This document shows, one piece after another, positions 5,543-7,208 of a stretch of DNA of 7,208 bases (within the stretch, counting starts at the first letter, position 1; each line of letters begins with the position of its first letter). Source of the DNA: an uncultured Acholeplasmataceae bacterium (GTDB taxonomy: Bacteria; Bacillota_I; Bacilli_A; Acholeplasmatales; Acholeplasmataceae); assembly GCA_938041945.1 (NCBI GenBank), contig CALISC010000044.1, positions 1 to 7,208 on the forward strand, given 5' to 3'. The notes below the pieces were generated by a model. That model did no database searches. It had not been told where the DNA came from and worked only from the letters and a program-made list of their open reading frames with translations. The position numbers and the translations under genes are program-made.

Positions 5543-7208
5543 ATGCGTCGCTTTTTTAAAATAATATTGTTACTTTTTTTAGTGCTAATTATTAGTATTT
5601 TGGCAGTTGCAGGTTCTTTATTTGCTCTACACTTTAATACTGTTAAAACACCTGAACACGCCAAGAATTATCAGTTTGTTGATAATTTGCGCGAAAAAGT
5701 AGAAAAACATATATTTCTTGAATCTGCAACTGGCAAAAAATTTGAGTTTGACTTAAACTCCGAAACTTTAACACAAGTTTTAAATCACTTAATTATCTCT
5801 AAGAAATTAGCAGATAAATCTTATTTTGAAAACAATTCAAGCGATAAAACACTTTATAAAACTAATCCAGACTACGCCAGAATTAAAAGTATGTTTTTTA
5901 CAAAAGACAATGACTTTTTTTATCTAAATGTTAACTTTGCATACAAGGCTTTAGGTGAGTTTCACAGCAGTTTAATCGCTCGTGTACAGTTAAGTGAAGA
6001 CAAAAAAACTGGCGAAATAAAACTAACTTTAGATAAACTATGGTTAGGCAAAATTGGAGTTAGTTGGTCTTTCGGAAAGAAAATGGCCGACACTTTTGCC
6101 AAAAAAGCAGTAGAGAGTGCTTTAAACAGTTTAAAGCAAACTATTGCCAAAAGTGCTCCATACATTTCTTTAGATATCAATAAAGAAAACGCTGTTTTAA
6201 AAATCAATAAAGCTGGCATGTGGAGTTATGTTTCTAAGTCAATTGATAAAGACTACGAAGTTGAAGAGACTAATCCAAACGGCACAACTAAAAACAAGAG
6301 TTTACTAAAAACCATTAAAGAGTTTATGGACGAAAACTCACTTTACGATTTCACAGTTTCTAAAAACTCAGTTAAGTTAACACTAGACACTAGCAAAATT
6401 TACGCAAAAGATGATGTTACTCAAACAGAGAGACCTGCAATTAAAAGTGAAGATGAGTTAAAAGACTACTTTAAACAAAAAACTACCGATATTTTCATGA
6501 GTGCACTAAACAAAACAAACAATAAAGCAAACGAACTTTACATGACAATATCAATGGAAGAAATTAACCAACTATATCGCTACTTTTTGGAAAAAAATGG
6601 TTTTAAAAAAGACGAGGCTATGCGTACTTTTAAAATCGGTTCAACCGAAATTAAAGTCAAATATAAAATAGACATCAAACCGTTTATCAAAAAAGTAGAC
6701 GGAAAACCTATGCTCACCATCCGTTTAATTTTAACTGTTACAAACGTAAGCGGAAAACCTGGTCTTGACGGTAAATTTTTCCAAACAATTGTAGACACTG
6801 TAGTTAAACCAAAAATTGAAGGCAAAAACATTTCATTAACTATACTAGATGAAAACAAAAAAACTAACATCACAATTGGCAAAGACATCAAACTTTCACA
6901 CAACCGAGCAATTAACTTACTGTATTTATTTTCAAAAAATGTTGATTACTTGGATAAAAACCCAACTTTTAACAATATTTTAAGTTCCCTTTCTCCAGAA
7001 ACTACAATCAGTCCAGACCTTGAGTTTGACGAAGAAAATCAGTTAATTCGTGTTAAGTGTCTGCTTAACGAAGCTAACTCTGACTTAATTGAAACTCTAA
7101 AGAAGACAAAGGATAACTTAATTCAGGCGCTTGATAAGCACACAGACACAATTCCAAATGAAAACATTAAAAACGAAGTTAAAAAACTAAAAGAAAAAAT
7201 AAATAAAG
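5543..7208 (+). CDS. Membrane-anchored protein of unknown function, incomplete at the window end
   Basis: The frame is open from ATG 5543 to the last base (555 codons) with no stop, so the C-terminus is missing. The N-terminus MRRFFKIILLLFLVLIISIL has two arginines and a lysine before a strongly hydrophobic segment (about 7-30), giving a signal anchor with the rest outside the membrane. No lipobox cysteine follows. The remainder is lysine-rich, with alternating hydrophobic strands and amphipathic helices. Two stretches look alike in layout: helix then strands at about 50-230, and again at about 310-480. This suggests a duplicated domain. FYLNVNFAYK...DKLWLGKIGVSWSF recalls the YpmS/DUF2140 type of Bacillota envelope proteins, but the likeness is weak and by eye. 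The three tryptophans are all TGG. The start is supported by TGAGGT at 5531-5536. The gene is divergent from trxA and its function is not known. Confidence 0.88.
   Translation, partial: MRRFFKIILLLFLVLIISILAVAGSLFALHFNTVKTPEHAKNYQFVDNLREKVEKHIFLESATGKKFEFDLNSETLTQVLNHLIISKKLADKSYFENNSSDKTLYKTNPDYARIKSMFFTKDNDFFYLNVNFAYKALGEFHSSLIARVQLSEDKKTGEIKLTLDKLWLGKIGVSWSFGKKMADTFAKKAVESALNSLKQTIAKSAPYISLDINKENAVLKINKAGMWSYVSKSIDKDYEVEETNPNGTTKNKSLLKTIKEFMDENSLYDFTVSKNSVKLTLDTSKIYAKDDVTQTERPAIKSEDELKDYFKQKTTDIFMSALNKTNNKANELYMTISMEEINQLYRYFLEKNGFKKDEAMRTFKIGSTEIKVKYKIDIKPFIKKVDGKPMLTIRLILTVTNVSGKPGLDGKFFQTIVDTVVKPKIEGKNISLTILDENKKTNITIGKDIKLSHNRAINLLYLFSKNVDYLDKNPTFNNILSSLSPETTISPDLEFDEENQLIRVKCLLNEANSDLIETLKKTKDNLIQALDKHTDTIPNENIKNEVKKLKEKINK

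Noticed and set aside
5962..6219. 85-codon minus-strand open frame
   Set aside because: It is antisense to the continuous plus-strand membrane protein gene, with a composition typical of a mirror frame.
6580..6903. 107-codon minus-strand open frame
   Set aside because: It is also antisense to the plus-strand gene, with no recognisable motifs.

Overview
The window is AT-rich DNA with compact genes. It most resembles an uncultured, host-associated, low-GC Gram-positive bacterium from the wall-less or reduced Bacilli/Mollicutes side. The reasons are strong AGGAGG-type ribosome binding sites, a ribosomal protein L32 of Bacillota type, a truB-ribF pair, and a large surface protein with InlB-type B-repeats and a DUF6273-like C-terminus. 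The first eight bases match the 3' end of the Illumina TruSeq adapter, and the right-hand gene runs off the edge. The window is therefore probably all or most of a short metagenomic contig. This placement is inference.

Layout, left to right. A hairpin terminator (63-97) closes a large minus-strand surface-protein gene (about 2.6 kb, 151 to about 2736 or 2789). A gene-free stretch (2826-3209) follows, holding a candidate promoter, a weak terminator-like hairpin and a spaced inverted repeat. Then come four housekeeping genes on the minus strand, transcribed in the order trxA - truB - ribF - rpmF. trxA/truB abut with no gap, truB/ribF overlap by 26 bp, and rpmF has its own strong promoter and a terminator overlapping its stop codon. 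A 178-bp divergent promoter region (5365-5542) separates trxA from a plus-strand membrane-anchored protein (5543 to the window end, incomplete). No tRNA, rRNA, CRISPR or insertion sequence was seen.

The cluster makes a thiol-disulfide carrier, tRNA pseudouridine-55 synthase, a short RibF that keeps only the FMN adenylyltransferase half, and an L32 with only two of its four zinc cysteines. The two flanking genes encode proteins with an N-terminal membrane anchor and a large predicted extracytoplasmic part.

The most interesting locus is the surface-protein gene. Its frame is open for about 860 codons except for one in-frame TGA (2548-2550), in a window where all 17 other tryptophans are TGG and no recognised gene ends in TGA. 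Its best ribosome binding site and ATG (2789) lie one base out of frame, just upstream of a run of seven A's. Adding one A joins that start to the main frame and restores a normal positively charged membrane-anchor N-terminus. Candidate explanations are a phase-variable or frameshifted surface gene, UGA read as tryptophan, recent decay, or assembly error.
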